DNA of 29,568 bases, from the NCBI GenBank assembly GCA_016934175.1, contig JAFGTI010000120.1:1-29568 (forward strand), read 5' to 3'. The notes under the pieces were generated by a model. It was not told where the DNA came from and did not search any database. It saw nothing but the letters and a program-made list of their open reading frames with translations. Below are positions 8,566-17,375 of the stretch, in pieces. The position numbers were made by a program, and so were the translations under genes. This stretch comes from Acholeplasmataceae bacterium. GTDB lineage: Bacteria; Bacillota_I; Bacilli_A; Acholeplasmatales; Acholeplasmataceae. Every line of letters begins with the position of its first letter. Position 1 is the first letter of the stretch.

Positions 8566-10050
8566 ATGTTTCCAGAAGACTTAAAAGAACAACAAATCGT
8601 GCGCCGTGAAAAAGCACAAGAACTTAAAAATAAGGGTGTAGAACCTTTTGGTCAAAAGTTTGTTAGAACACATAATAGTAAACAAATTTTTGATTTATAT
8701 GACCAAGATGACCATGATACACTAGAACAAAAAAATATAACAGTCACTGTCGCTGGAAGAATTATATTGAAAAGAGGTCAAGGTAAAGCAGGATTTATGA
8801 ACATTCAGGATCGAGATGGCCAAATTCAAATTTATGTCAGACAAGACATGATTGGTGAAGGACAATATGATATCTTTAAACAAGCCGACTTAGGAGACAT
8901 TGTTGGTATTTCAGGTGTTTTATTTAGAACAAAAACAAATGCACTAACAATCAAAGCTTCCCGGTTCACTCATTTAACAAAAGCTTTAAGACCACTACCT
9001 GATAAATTTCATGGATTGCAAGATAAAGAAGAAGCACGACGCCGTCGCTATGTTGATCTTATGGTTAATGAAGAAGCACGAAGAGTTGCTTTCATGAGAC
9101 CTAAAATCATTCGTGAAATCCAAAAATATTTTGATAGTAAAGGCTTTATTGAAGTTGAAACTCCAGTTTTACATGGTATTTTAGGTGGTGCAAATGCTCG
9201 TCCATTTGTAACGCATCATAACGCGCTTGATATGGATTTCTATTTACGTATTGCTACTGAACTTCCTTTAAAAAGACTCATCGTTGGTGGTATGGAAGCC
9301 GTATATGAAATTGGACGCCTATTTAGAAACGAAGGTATGGATGCTAAACATAATCCAGAATTTACAACCATTGAAGCATACTTAGCTTATGCTGATATGA
9401 CTGATATGATGGATTTAGTTGAAGATTGTCTTTCAACTGTTACCTATGAAACACTAGGCACTTATGAAATTACTTTTAACGAACAGAAAATACAGATGCA
9501 AAAACCTTGGAAACGATGGCATATGGTTGATGCAATCAAAGAATTATCGGGAGTTGATTTTTGGATTCAATATACACTTGCCGAAGCAACAAAACTTGCT
9601 AAAGATCATGATATTCATGTAGAAAAACATTATAGTGTAGGTCATATTGTTGAAGCTTTCTTTGATAAATATGTCGAACCAGCAATTGTTCAACCAACAA
9701 TGGTTTATGGACACCCAATTGAAATTAGCCCATTAGCAAAGAAAAATGCTGAAGATTCTCGTTATACTGATCGATTTGAACTATTCATTATGTCAAGTGA
9801 ATATGCAAATGCGTTTAGTGAATTAAACGACCCAATTGATCAAAGAGAAAGATTTGAAAATCAACTTAAAGAAAAAGCATTAGGAAATGATGAAGCTACT
9901 GAAATGGATGTTGATTTCGTTGAGTCTTTAGAATATGGTATGCCTCCAACAGGTGGTCTTGGTATTGGTATTGATAGATTTGTGATGCTTTTAACTAATA
10001 CTCCTAATATAAGAGATGTTATTCTTTTCCCACATTTGAAACATAGATGA
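8566..10050 (+). CDS. lysS: Lysyl-tRNA synthetase, class II
   Basis: Charges tRNA(Lys) with lysine in the cytoplasm. The 494-residue protein has an N-terminal OB-fold anticodon-binding domain (about 55-140) and a class II catalytic core: motif 1 around GFIEVETPVL (193-202), motif 2 FRNEGMDAKHNPEFTTIEAY (253-272) and motif 3 GGLGIGIDR (463-471). ATG is preceded by a strong AGGAGG. It has its own promoter and terminator, so it is read separately from the tilS operon although the neighbourhood is conserved with Bacillus. Length is typical and no insert is seen. Confidence 0.98.
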   Translation: MFPEDLKEQQIVRREKAQELKNKGVEPFGQKFVRTHNSKQIFDLYDQDDHDTLEQKNITVTVAGRIILKRGQGKAGFMNIQDRDGQIQIYVRQDMIGEGQYDIFKQADLGDIVGISGVLFRTKTNALTIKASRFTHLTKALRPLPDKFHGLQDKEEARRRRYVDLMVNEEARRVAFMRPKIIREIQKYFDSKGFIEVETPVLHGILGGANARPFVTHHNALDMDFYLRIATELPLKRLIVGGMEAVYEIGRLFRNEGMDAKHNPEFTTIEAYLAYADMTDMMDLVEDCLSTVTYETLGTYEITFNEQKIQMQKPWKRWHMVDAIKELSGVDFWIQYTLAEATKLAKDHDIHVEKHYSVGHIVEAFFDKYVEPAIVQPTMVYGHPIEISPLAKKNAEDSRYTDRFELFIMSSEYANAFSELNDPIDQRERFENQLKEKALGNDEATEMDVDFVESLEYGMPPTGGLGIGIDRFVMLLTNTPNIRDVILFPHLKHR

Positions 10051-10059
10051 AACAATTAA

Positions 10060-10083
10060 GCAACTTCGTGTAAGTTGCTTTTT
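10060..10083 (+). terminator. lysS terminator
   Basis: Stem GCAACTT/AAGTTGC (10060-10066 and 10072-10078), loop CGTGT, then five T. Confidence 0.9.
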
Positions 10084-10106
10084 CTATATTATGCGTTAAT
10101 AATATA

Positions 10107-10115
10107 TGATACAAT
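10107..10115 (+). promoter_or_regulatory. Promoter of the ABC transporter operon, extended -10
   Basis: TGATACAAT about 21 bases before the ATPase start, with no clear -35. The predicted transcript start would fall in the tandem repeat that carries the ribosome binding site, giving a very short leader. Confidence 0.5.
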
Positions 10116-10131
10116 GAGGTATATGAGGTAT
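10114..10131 (+). repeat. Perfect 9-base tandem repeat carrying the Shine-Dalgarno site
   Basis: ATGAGGTAT occurs twice in a row. Each copy carries GAGG; the second sits 8 bases before the ATPase ATG. An ATG at the head of each copy opens a short frame of up to eight codons ending in a TGA that overlaps the real start. Confidence 0.85.
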
Positions 10132-10136
10132 AGAAA

Positions 10137-10817
10137 ATGAATCAGATTAGAGTTTCAGAATTGACGAAAAATTATCAAACTGGGAAAGTAATCTATGAAG
10201 TGCTTAAAGGCATTGATTTTTCTATTGCAGATGGTGAATTTGTATCAATTTGCGGTCCATCAGGATCAGGAAAGACTACACTACTTTATGTTTTAGGTGG
10301 ATTGGAACCTTATACTAGTGGTTCGGTTTCAATATTTGAGAAAGAATTAAACACTTATACTGATTCTGAAAAAGCAAAAATGCGTTCACAAGATATTGGT
10401 TATGTCTTCCAATTTTATAATCTAATTCCTAACTTGACAGTTTATGAAAACATTCTTTTATCCTCAGTTTTAGGCGGAAATAAGTCAAAAGATGAAATAT
10501 TAGAAGTCCTTGATTCAGTGGGCATGAAGGATTTTTATGGCTATTATCCATCACAATTATCAGGTGGAATGCAGCAAAGAGTTGCTATTGCTAGATGTCT
10601 AATAAATGATCCTAAAATCATTTTTGCTGATGAACCTATAGGAAATCTTGACTATAAAAACGGCATTGCTATTATGGAATTATTTAAGAAACTCAACCAA
10701 GATTTCCATAAAACCATTCTAATGGTCACACACAACGAAGATACGACTGTTTTTGGTACAAGAACGCTACATATGCTAGATGGGAAAGTGATTAAAGATG
10801 AAAAGAATAATCAGTAG
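10137..10817 (+). CDS. ABC transporter ATPase, MacB/LolD/FtsE type
   Basis: The 226-residue ATP-binding subunit that powers the adjacent FtsX-type permease. Walker A is GPSGSGKT (40-47), the Q-loop is near Q92, the signature is LSGGMQQR (141-148) and Walker B is IIFADE (161-166), followed by PIGNLD with the D-loop. These are hallmarks of the MacB/LolD/YtrE mechanotransmission clade rather than nutrient importers. The last 20 bases overlap the permease, so the two are translationally coupled. Substrate cannot be read from the ATPase; members act on lipoproteins, antimicrobial peptides or cell-surface hydrolases. Confidence 0.95.
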   Translation: MNQIRVSELTKNYQTGKVIYEVLKGIDFSIADGEFVSICGPSGSGKTTLLYVLGGLEPYTSGSVSIFEKELNTYTDSEKAKMRSQDIGYVFQFYNLIPNLTVYENILLSSVLGGNKSKDEILEVLDSVGMKDFYGYYPSQLSGGMQQRVAIARCLINDPKIIFADEPIGNLDYKNGIAIMELFKKLNQDFHKTILMVTHNEDTTVFGTRTLHMLDGKVIKDEKNNQ

Positions 10818-13317
10818 ATTCTTTTTTTCATTTCGCTTCGCATTTAAGAATTTAGTACGCTTCCGCTTTCGTTCTATTTTACTCATTTTCAGTTTTATCG
10901 CTTTATTTGTAACGCTATTACTGGGATCTTCAACACAAATGTTTGTTAATTCCTATTACTATGATCGACTTGAAAATAAATATCGTGAAATTGATTTTTC
11001 TATGGGAATAACCTTAAATAGCAATTTAAGGTTTTTTTCAATTCGTCCACTCATTGAATCAACCAATCTTGATTCAGTCATTGATGACTATGCTCCATTT
11101 TTTGAGATGGATACACTTGTCGAAATTAATGGCGAGAAACAATATGTAAAAACGATGTCTTCTACTTTGGATAATTTTGTCAAAGTTTCAAATCCAATTC
11201 ATTATAGCCAAGACACACTAGGAAATAACGATGTGATTATTACACAAAGTTTAGCCGATCGATATCAATTAATTTTAGATGATTCACTCACTTTATATTT
11301 AGGAACTCTCAATAAAGATTACAAAATTGTTGATATTGTTGAAGATGGTGGTTTATTTTTAGATGACACAATTTATTTGAATAAAGATGGAAATTTATCT
11401 TTCTTTTTATCTGCTTTAAGTCCTGCATTGGGCTCGATTAATCCATTACTCATGGCAAATTTCTATAACCAAGTTTATTTTAATGTTAACTCGAGTGTAA
11501 GTAATGAACAAGCAATAGAATTTGTTTCATCTATACCAGAACTTTCTAATTTGAAATACCAACCTGTTATTGATTATCAAGCCATTGATCAAATGATTAG
11601 AAGAATTACATCTTTTTTTAATTTAATTATCATTATAGTGTTTTTTGTTATTCTTTTGGTCATACAAACAACATTTATGCTTTATTTCCAAGAAAAGAAA
11701 AAAGGATTTGCTATTGTTAATTTGCTTGGGGGTTCAAATAGATTTTCTTATGGTGTTGTATTAATAGAAATTACCATCTTTTTTGTCATATCTTTAGCTT
11801 TATCCGTATTCATAACAAATGGAATAATTCAAAATGGTCTAGACTATGTAGGTGCAGAAGCAACTTATTCTCTAGAAACACAAACTATTTTGTGGTGTGC
11901 ATTATTCACTTTTATTATCTTCCTATTGACCTCTCTCTATTATTTCATATCTTTCAATAGAGAATCTTCTATCCAACAAACAATGAATCAAGGTGTTGAA
12001 AAACAGAGTAAGTTAATACCGCAATTAATCATTGTCGTCTTATCTTTAACTCTATATATCGTAACGGAAATAACTATAGTTGAAAATATGATTGGTAAAT
12101 ATGGCACAATTATTCAGACGATTTTATCAGTTATCATATTATTTTCTTTATCTTTCTTGCTAGTAACAATGTTTTCAAAGTTACAACAATTAAGAAAAAA
12201 AACTCTAATTTCTACACTCCAGTTTAAAATACTATTAGCCAAAAAATCATTTTATCAATATATATCAGTAATTCTAGTATGCTTCGTGAGTATCTTTTTG
12301 TTAGTTCTTGCTAATGATCATATGGATAAACGAATGGAGAGTTATGAAAATGAATTTAGAATGGATTTTGTTTTGACTAATTTTATTAGTCGTTACGATG
12401 AGACATTTAATCAAATTGTTTCACTCGAAAATGTTGAAAATGCAGAAAAGGTTGGATTCATAAAAGATATTGATTTCGTGGATTTTGAACAAAATTTAGG
12501 TAGTTTGGTATCTATGGATGCGCAATCCATATCTAACTACTTCAATTTTCAAATTTCAGTTGAGTCTTTAGAGAATCTTTCAAATAACCAAAAACTAGTT
12601 ATTTTACTACCTGAAAGATTTCATATGTTATTTGACATGCAAGTTGGACAATTAGTCAATTTAAATATAAGTCCTGCACACCCTAATGAAACTTTTGAAA
12701 TTGGTGGATTCTTTGAAAAGCAAATCGGTGATATAGCCATATCTAATCTCCATCTGTTCCCAAATTATAATGATATTAATCAAAACTCAATATTCGTTAA
12801 TGCTAAAAATGATCGATTACTACTTAAAAATGAACTCATCAATACTTATAGTAAAAACATGGTCTATGTTTTAGATTATGATTTGATTGTTGATGCTAAA
12901 CTGTCAGAAATGCGAACAACAACAGACTATATGACCATCATTCTATCGACAATCATAGGGTGTTTCATACTCTCGATCTTCAATCACTCGTTTTTATTAT
13001 TAGGACAAATGAAGGATACCTATGCACGTCTGTATGTTTTAGGATTTTCAAAACAAAAAATGAAAATCATGCTTATCAATGAGAGTTTAACGATGTTACT
13101 TATTTTACTTGTTTCGTCTATTACTAGTTTTATACTTTTGACAGATCAGTTGAGTGCCCTTATATTAATCTCAGGTGAATATGAAAATATGCGCTTGTCT
13201 ATGAAGTCACTATATCTGGGTACTCTTATCATCTTTTTAATCTATGCATTAACAAAAGTTATCTACATTTGGGGTGTTATGAGGATTAAACCAAGTGAAG
13301 TTGTTAAAACATATTAA
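10798..13317 (+). CDS. Large FtsX-type ABC permease with two extracytoplasmic domains
   Basis: An 839-residue membrane protein. Predicted membrane segments lie at about 25-48, 272-298, 318-342, 362-386, 408-428, 433-458, 485-505, 710-735, 763-785 and 803-826. This gives two FtsX-like units, each with a long extracytoplasmic domain (about 49-270 and 506-710). Such duplicated permeases pair with MacB/LolD-type ATPases and couple ATP hydrolysis to movements outside the membrane instead of simple channel transport. The start overlaps the ATPase gene by 20 bases. The next gene encodes a huge surface lipoprotein on the same strand, which may be the partner or substrate; that is inference. It could instead be a peptide-resistance or lipid/lipoprotein-handling system. 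Confidence 0.88.
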   Translation: MKRIISRFFFSFRFAFKNLVRFRFRSILLIFSFIALFVTLLLGSSTQMFVNSYYYDRLENKYREIDFSMGITLNSNLRFFSIRPLIESTNLDSVIDDYAPFFEMDTLVEINGEKQYVKTMSSTLDNFVKVSNPIHYSQDTLGNNDVIITQSLADRYQLILDDSLTLYLGTLNKDYKIVDIVEDGGLFLDDTIYLNKDGNLSFFLSALSPALGSINPLLMANFYNQVYFNVNSSVSNEQAIEFVSSIPELSNLKYQPVIDYQAIDQMIRRITSFFNLIIIIVFFVILLVIQTTFMLYFQEKKKGFAIVNLLGGSNRFSYGVVLIEITIFFVISLALSVFITNGIIQNGLDYVGAEATYSLETQTILWCALFTFIIFLLTSLYYFISFNRESSIQQTMNQGVEKQSKLIPQLIIVVLSLTLYIVTEITIVENMIGKYGTIIQTILSVIILFSLSFLLVTMFSKLQQLRKKTLISTLQFKILLAKKSFYQYISVILVCFVSIFLLVLANDHMDKRMESYENEFRMDFVLTNFISRYDETFNQIVSLENVENAEKVGFIKDIDFVDFEQNLGSLVSMDAQSISNYFNFQISVESLENLSNNQKLVILLPERFHMLFDMQVGQLVNLNISPAHPNETFEIGGFFEKQIGDIAISNLHLFPNYNDINQNSIFVNAKNDRLLLKNELINTYSKNMVYVLDYDLIVDAKLSEMRTTTDYMTIILSTIIGCFILSIFNHSFLLLGQMKDTYARLYVLGFSKQKMKIMLINESLTMLLILLVSSITSFILLTDQLSALILISGEYENMRLSMKSLYLGTLIIFLIYALTKVIYIWGVMRIKPSEVVKTY

Positions 13318-13352
13318 TATTTGTAAGTTTTTGAATAAGTAGTTAATAGAAT

Positions 13353-13382
13353 TTGTATTTACTTGGAAGTTCATAGTATAAT
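13353..13382 (+). promoter_or_regulatory. Promoter of the giant lipoprotein gene
   Basis: TATAAT at 13377-13382 with a partial -35 TTGTAT at 13353-13358 (18-base spacer). This would give an untranslated leader of about 135 bases. No terminator is seen between the permease and this promoter, so read-through from the ABC operon is also possible. Confidence 0.55.
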
Positions 13383-13395
13383 ATATTTAATCGGA

Positions 13396-13414
13396 GCATT
13401 AAATTATTTAATGC
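13396..13414 (+). promoter_or_regulatory. Perfect hairpin at the 5' end of the lipoprotein leader
   Basis: An 8-bp perfect inverted repeat GCATTAAA/TTTAATGC with a 3-base loop, starting only a few bases after the expected transcript start. No T-run follows, so it is not a terminator. A 5'-end stem that stabilises the mRNA, or an operator, are the likely roles. The rest of the leader (to 13523) holds a small palindrome (ACAAGCTTGT) and the AAGGAGGAG ribosome binding site, with no riboswitch class I recognise. Confidence 0.5.
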
Positions 13415-13523
13415 AAATAAATCACTTTTACTGGCACATCTAATTTTTGCACAAGCTTGTTTTCATTGGAAATATGTTGTTTGTGTATCTGAAATCTATT
13501 ATTTTATAAGGAGGAGAATTGTT

Positions 13524-16500
13524 GTGAAAAATTTAATACGTATTACATTGTTGTTGCTATTTTCACTAGTTCTAGTGAGTTGTAACGGTGAAATAGCAAT
13601 CACACTCGACACACCACAAAATGTTGCGATTAGCGATGGTGTTGTTACTTGGGATGCTGTAACAGATGCAACAGGTTATACAGTTATTGTAAACTCTAAC
13701 ACTTACACTGTGACAGCAACTACTTTTGATCTTAACACCTTAGATTTACCTGCTGGTACTTATCCAGTTCATATTATTGCGACACAAGGTCTAAATGTTT
13801 CTGAGCCATCAACTACACTAAACTTTATTGTTCAAGCAATATCTGTTGGTGTTCCACAAAATGTTGCAATCAACGAAGGGGTTGTTACCTGGAATGCTGT
13901 AAGCGGAGCTACAGGCTATGTAGTTCATGTGGGTTCACAAACTCACACAGTCACTGCAACTACATTTGATTTAACCACTCTATCACTCACTCAAGGCAAT
14001 TACACAGTTTACGTAGTGGCAATGATAGGAACTGATGCTTCAGCAAACTCAACATCTTTATCGTATTTTGTTGGTGGATCTACACTTGATATTCCACAAA
14101 ACGTTACTATTCAAAGTGGTATTGTTACATGGGATGCAGTTTCAGGTGCGGACGGTTATGTTGTTTATGTTGATTCAACTAGCTATACAGTAACCGCAAC
14201 TACCTTTGATTTAACATCGCTCACTTTATCTTCTGGTGACCATGAAGTCTTTGTTATCGCAAAAGCTGGAACTGATTATTCTTTAGGTTCTACTCATCTC
14301 AATTACTTTATTGAAAGTGCTGATGTTGCAGCGATTTACGCTAGTGCACTCGCAGTTATTGACCCATCATATGAACCAGATATGACTGAAGATGATTTTG
14401 AATACTCTTACGAGTATAAAGATTATAGACAAATGTCTCAAATGGTTTATGCATTTAGCGTTGCTTCTACAGAAATAGGTATGAATCAACTTGAAGCTCT
14501 CGGCTTATTCACTTATATTGCTTCTACTCCAGTACGTATGGCTTCAATTTCGGATTTATCATCAATGATGACTGAAATCGAATCTTATAGTGCGTTTGAT
14601 ATGGATACAGGCGATTTAGCAATCATTCTTTATGAACTTGCTCAAGCAGCAATTGCAATGCATATTGATGATCTTAATTATGATATTTTAGAATACCAAG
14701 ATGACATTGATAATTTAGAACTACAACTTGATACATATCAAGATGATTTAGATTTTACATCATTACGTACAATGTTAGCGCCATATGCAACTACAGAGGA
14801 ACTTGTTCAATTGGACTATTTCTTATCTGGTGAATACGTGGATACACTCTTTATTATCAATACAGTTCCGAATATGGCATTCAATATCACATATGATTAC
14901 GCGTACGATTTCAATTCTGATGATCAATATTTATTAATGTTTGAAAGTATTTTATTAGCAGCAAAAGCAGCGGAAGATTATACAACTTTAAATTATATTG
15001 CTAACAATGCTCCACTATCACAACTTTACACGATAGGGTATATATTTAGTGATATTGGTTATAAGGTCGAATATATAGAAGAACGTTCCGATGAAATACT
15101 AATGATGAATGAGATTGCAACTTATTTCATGGATCAAAAAACATTTATCATTGATTCACTAATAGGTGTGGTTGACTATTTATCACTAGTTTATGATACT
15201 ATCCCAACATCTCTTGTTGGATATGTTGATGATTTAATTACGAATGGTGAATTAACAATGGAAGAATACTTCATGCTAAAAGATGAAGTTGTGGATGTAC
15301 TTCAGTTAAATCTACCTACAAGTGAAGAATTTGGAAGTGTTTATACTACAATCTTCACAGTTGCGGAAGCATTCGGATTAGCTACTGTTGCTGATTATCA
15401 ATCCTATACTACTTTCTTAGGTCAAGTAGACCATGCAGCTCTAGATATTGCATTAACGTTCATTGCTGAATTAGATCAAACAACAGTTGAAGATGTTATG
15501 GCAATTGTTGAAGAAATGATTATTCCAGGTGAAGAATACTATGATGAATACTGGGATGAATGGCTCCAAGAAAGTCCAACTGTAGATTTTGAAAAAGCAA
15601 TTGAACTTGCTGTATACGTTGGGACTTATCTAGATGGGTTCAAGACAGACTTTGCTGCTAAATTTGATGCATTAGACGCTCTATCTCAAGATGAACAAGT
15701 CGAAGAACTTATGAATTTATTAGCTGGTTCAATAAAAGCAGCTATGGCATTAGAAATGGATCCAGAAGAATATGAAATGATTTCTATGGTTATTGATGAA
15801 GTTCTCGCTAATTATGCAGACATCATAGTGATTTCTGATATGGTAAATGCTGTTGGCATGAATATTGTTGATGAATTCCTTACGACAAGTGGACAAATGT
15901 TTTTAGATGCGTACGCATTAATCAATACCGGTTCCGGTGATTTAAGCGATCCAACATTTATTACTGCTCTTCAAGCAGTCCTTGTTCAAGCTATAGAATA
16001 TAAATCAGCAATGCTTGATCAATTTGATCTAGAATCAATAGAATCGATATTAACAGTCGCTTCAATTCCTTTAAAATTTGCATTGATGATGCAAACAGAA
16101 ATGGAAATGACTGATATTGAATTATTATTAGAATCATTGATTATTCCAATGTCAGCTGCTCTCGATTTAGGTTTTACTTTCATCAATTACATAGATGATC
16201 AAACAATCATAGATATCGCTTTGCTTGTTAATGAAATGATCATACCTGGACATGATGTATATGACGAATTTGATAATTACCTTTATTACGAATCAAGCAG
16301 TATAGACTTTGAAGTAGCAATTGAATTTGCTGTTTATCTAGGCAATTATCTTGGTACATTCAAGACAGACAACTCAGCTAAATTTGATGCAGTAAATGCA
16401 ATGTTTACAGATGGTCAGATCGAAGATTTATTAACATTAATTGCTGATATCGCTAAAACGATAATCGAACCTGAGATGGATCCATTAGATTATCTAATGG

Positions 16501-17297
16501 CTGAAATGATTATTGACGAATTAATCGCAGATTATGATGTCATGATATCCGCTTTGGAAGTTGCAGGTACTATAGGATCAGATGTAATCGATCAATTCTT
16601 AACTACTAATGGTCAAGTGTTACTAGATTTATATGACATTATACTAAATGGTTCTGGTGATTTCACTAGTCAAACATTTGTAGCAGAATTAGAGGCTCTA
16701 TTTAGTCAAATGTTGGTTTACAATAATATTGTGATGGATGACTTAGATCTAACATCTATACAAGCAATGTTACAACTCGTTAGAGTTCCATTAAAGGTTA
16801 TAATAATGAATGAATTTATTATGGATCCAGAAGATTTTGACCTTCTATTTGATGCATTATTTGTTCCGGTCTCTACTGTCATATTTAATGTAATTCATTT
16901 TGAAAAAGCACTCACAACTTCTGTTGATAACCTCGCTGTTGAAACTTTACTCTTTGATTCCGACTGGACTATTACAGGTGATGTTGCATTAATGGCTATC
17001 GTTGTTCTTGCACTTGATAATACACTTACCCTCACTAATAAGGCACTATTCACAACAACATTAAACTTAGTTGGCACTATTCTGAAGAATGCTACAGTTA
17101 TGGAAATGATGGGTACAGTTGCTACAACAGATGTGGACGATATGATTAGTTCACTGAATACTCAATTTAATGACATTTTCGATGAAATTGATGCCATTGC
17201 AGCTTTTGATTTCACAACAACGTTAGATCAAACTCAAATCGATCGTATCAATGCATTATTTAATACCCAATTAACTTTACCTGAACCTCCTGCTTAA
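13524..17297 (+). CDS. Giant modular surface lipoprotein with Fn3-like and helical repeats
   Basis: A 1257-residue predicted lipoprotein of unknown function. It begins with a GTG codon 7 bases after a strong AAGGAGGAG. The signal peptide ends in the lipobox LVSC with C20, the only cysteine in the protein. Residues about 28-265 are three beta-rich modules of exactly 80 residues, each with PQNV, a VVTW-like strand, GY and TVTATTFDL; they resemble fibronectin type III folds. Residues about 266-640 are acidic and helical. Residues 641-880 and 881-1120 are two copies of a 240-residue helical repeat (shared MIIPG, FKTD, EMDP, GSGD). A helical tail ends in TLPEPPA, with no membrane anchor or sorting signal. 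It follows the ABC permease on the same strand. It could be an adhesin, a substrate-capture scaffold or an ABC-linked surface protein; the sequence does not decide. Confidence 0.9.
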   Translation: MKNLIRITLLLLFSLVLVSCNGEIAITLDTPQNVAISDGVVTWDAVTDATGYTVIVNSNTYTVTATTFDLNTLDLPAGTYPVHIIATQGLNVSEPSTTLNFIVQAISVGVPQNVAINEGVVTWNAVSGATGYVVHVGSQTHTVTATTFDLTTLSLTQGNYTVYVVAMIGTDASANSTSLSYFVGGSTLDIPQNVTIQSGIVTWDAVSGADGYVVYVDSTSYTVTATTFDLTSLTLSSGDHEVFVIAKAGTDYSLGSTHLNYFIESADVAAIYASALAVIDPSYEPDMTEDDFEYSYEYKDYRQMSQMVYAFSVASTEIGMNQLEALGLFTYIASTPVRMASISDLSSMMTEIESYSAFDMDTGDLAIILYELAQAAIAMHIDDLNYDILEYQDDIDNLELQLDTYQDDLDFTSLRTMLAPYATTEELVQLDYFLSGEYVDTLFIINTVPNMAFNITYDYAYDFNSDDQYLLMFESILLAAKAAEDYTTLNYIANNAPLSQLYTIGYIFSDIGYKVEYIEERSDEILMMNEIATYFMDQKTFIIDSLIGVVDYLSLVYDTIPTSLVGYVDDLITNGELTMEEYFMLKDEVVDVLQLNLPTSEEFGSVYTTIFTVAEAFGLATVADYQSYTTFLGQVDHAALDIALTFIAELDQTTVEDVMAIVEEMIIPGEEYYDEYWDEWLQESPTVDFEKAIELAVYVGTYLDGFKTDFAAKFDALDALSQDEQVEELMNLLAGSIKAAMALEMDPEEYEMISMVIDEVLANYADIIVISDMVNAVGMNIVDEFLTTSGQMFLDAYALINTGSGDLSDPTFITALQAVLVQAIEYKSAMLDQFDLESIESILTVASIPLKFALMMQTEMEMTDIELLLESLIIPMSAALDLGFTFINYIDDQTIIDIALLVNEMIIPGHDVYDEFDNYLYYESSSIDFEVAIEFAVYLGNYLGTFKTDNSAKFDAVNAMFTDGQIEDLLTLIADIAKTIIEPEMDPLDYLMAEMIIDELIADYDVMISALEVAGTIGSDVIDQFLTTNGQVLLDLYDIILNGSGDFTSQTFVAELEALFSQMLVYNNIVMDDLDLTSIQAMLQLVRVPLKVIIMNEFIMDPEDFDLLFDALFVPVSTVIFNVIHFEKALTTSVDNLAVETLLFDSDWTITGDVALMAIVVLALDNTLTLTNKALFTTTLNLVGTILKNATVMEMMGTVATTDVDDMISSLNTQFNDIFDEIDAIAAFDFTTTLDQTQIDRINALFNTQLTLPEPPA
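13614..14318 (+). repeat. Three tandem 80-codon Fn3-like repeats in the lipoprotein gene
   Basis: Unit starts, marked by CCACAAAA, fall at 13614, 13854 and 14094, exactly 240 bases apart. Long blocks are also similar at DNA level, especially around TVTATTFDL, suggesting duplication within the gene and possible copy-number variation. Confidence 0.9.
15444..16883 (+). repeat. Two diverged 720-base repeats encoding helical domains
   Basis: Copy 1 is 15444-16163 and copy 2 is 16164-16883. Landmark motifs (MIIPG, FKTD, EMDP, GSGD) recur exactly 240 codons apart with no net gap, while most other residues differ. This points to an old duplication under selection for length. Confidence 0.85.
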
Positions 17298-17320
17298 TAT
17301 TTATAATTAATAAACTATAC

Positions 17321-17361
17321 AAAAAAGCGATACATTCAAATCGAATGCATCGCTTTTTTTA
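17321..17361. terminator. Bidirectional terminator between convergent genes
   Basis: Stem GCGAT+CATTC / GAATG+ATCGC with one internal mismatch and a 5-base loop, flanked by six A on the left and eight T on the right. It can therefore end the lipoprotein transcript (+) and the fba operon transcript (-). Confidence 0.9.
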
Positions 17362-17375
17362 TTTTATTTTACTGT

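Noticed and set aside
13383..13523. Known riboswitch or T-box in the lipoprotein leader
   Set aside because: No T-box sequence, terminator/antiterminator pair or conserved riboswitch core could be recognised; only a simple hairpin is present.
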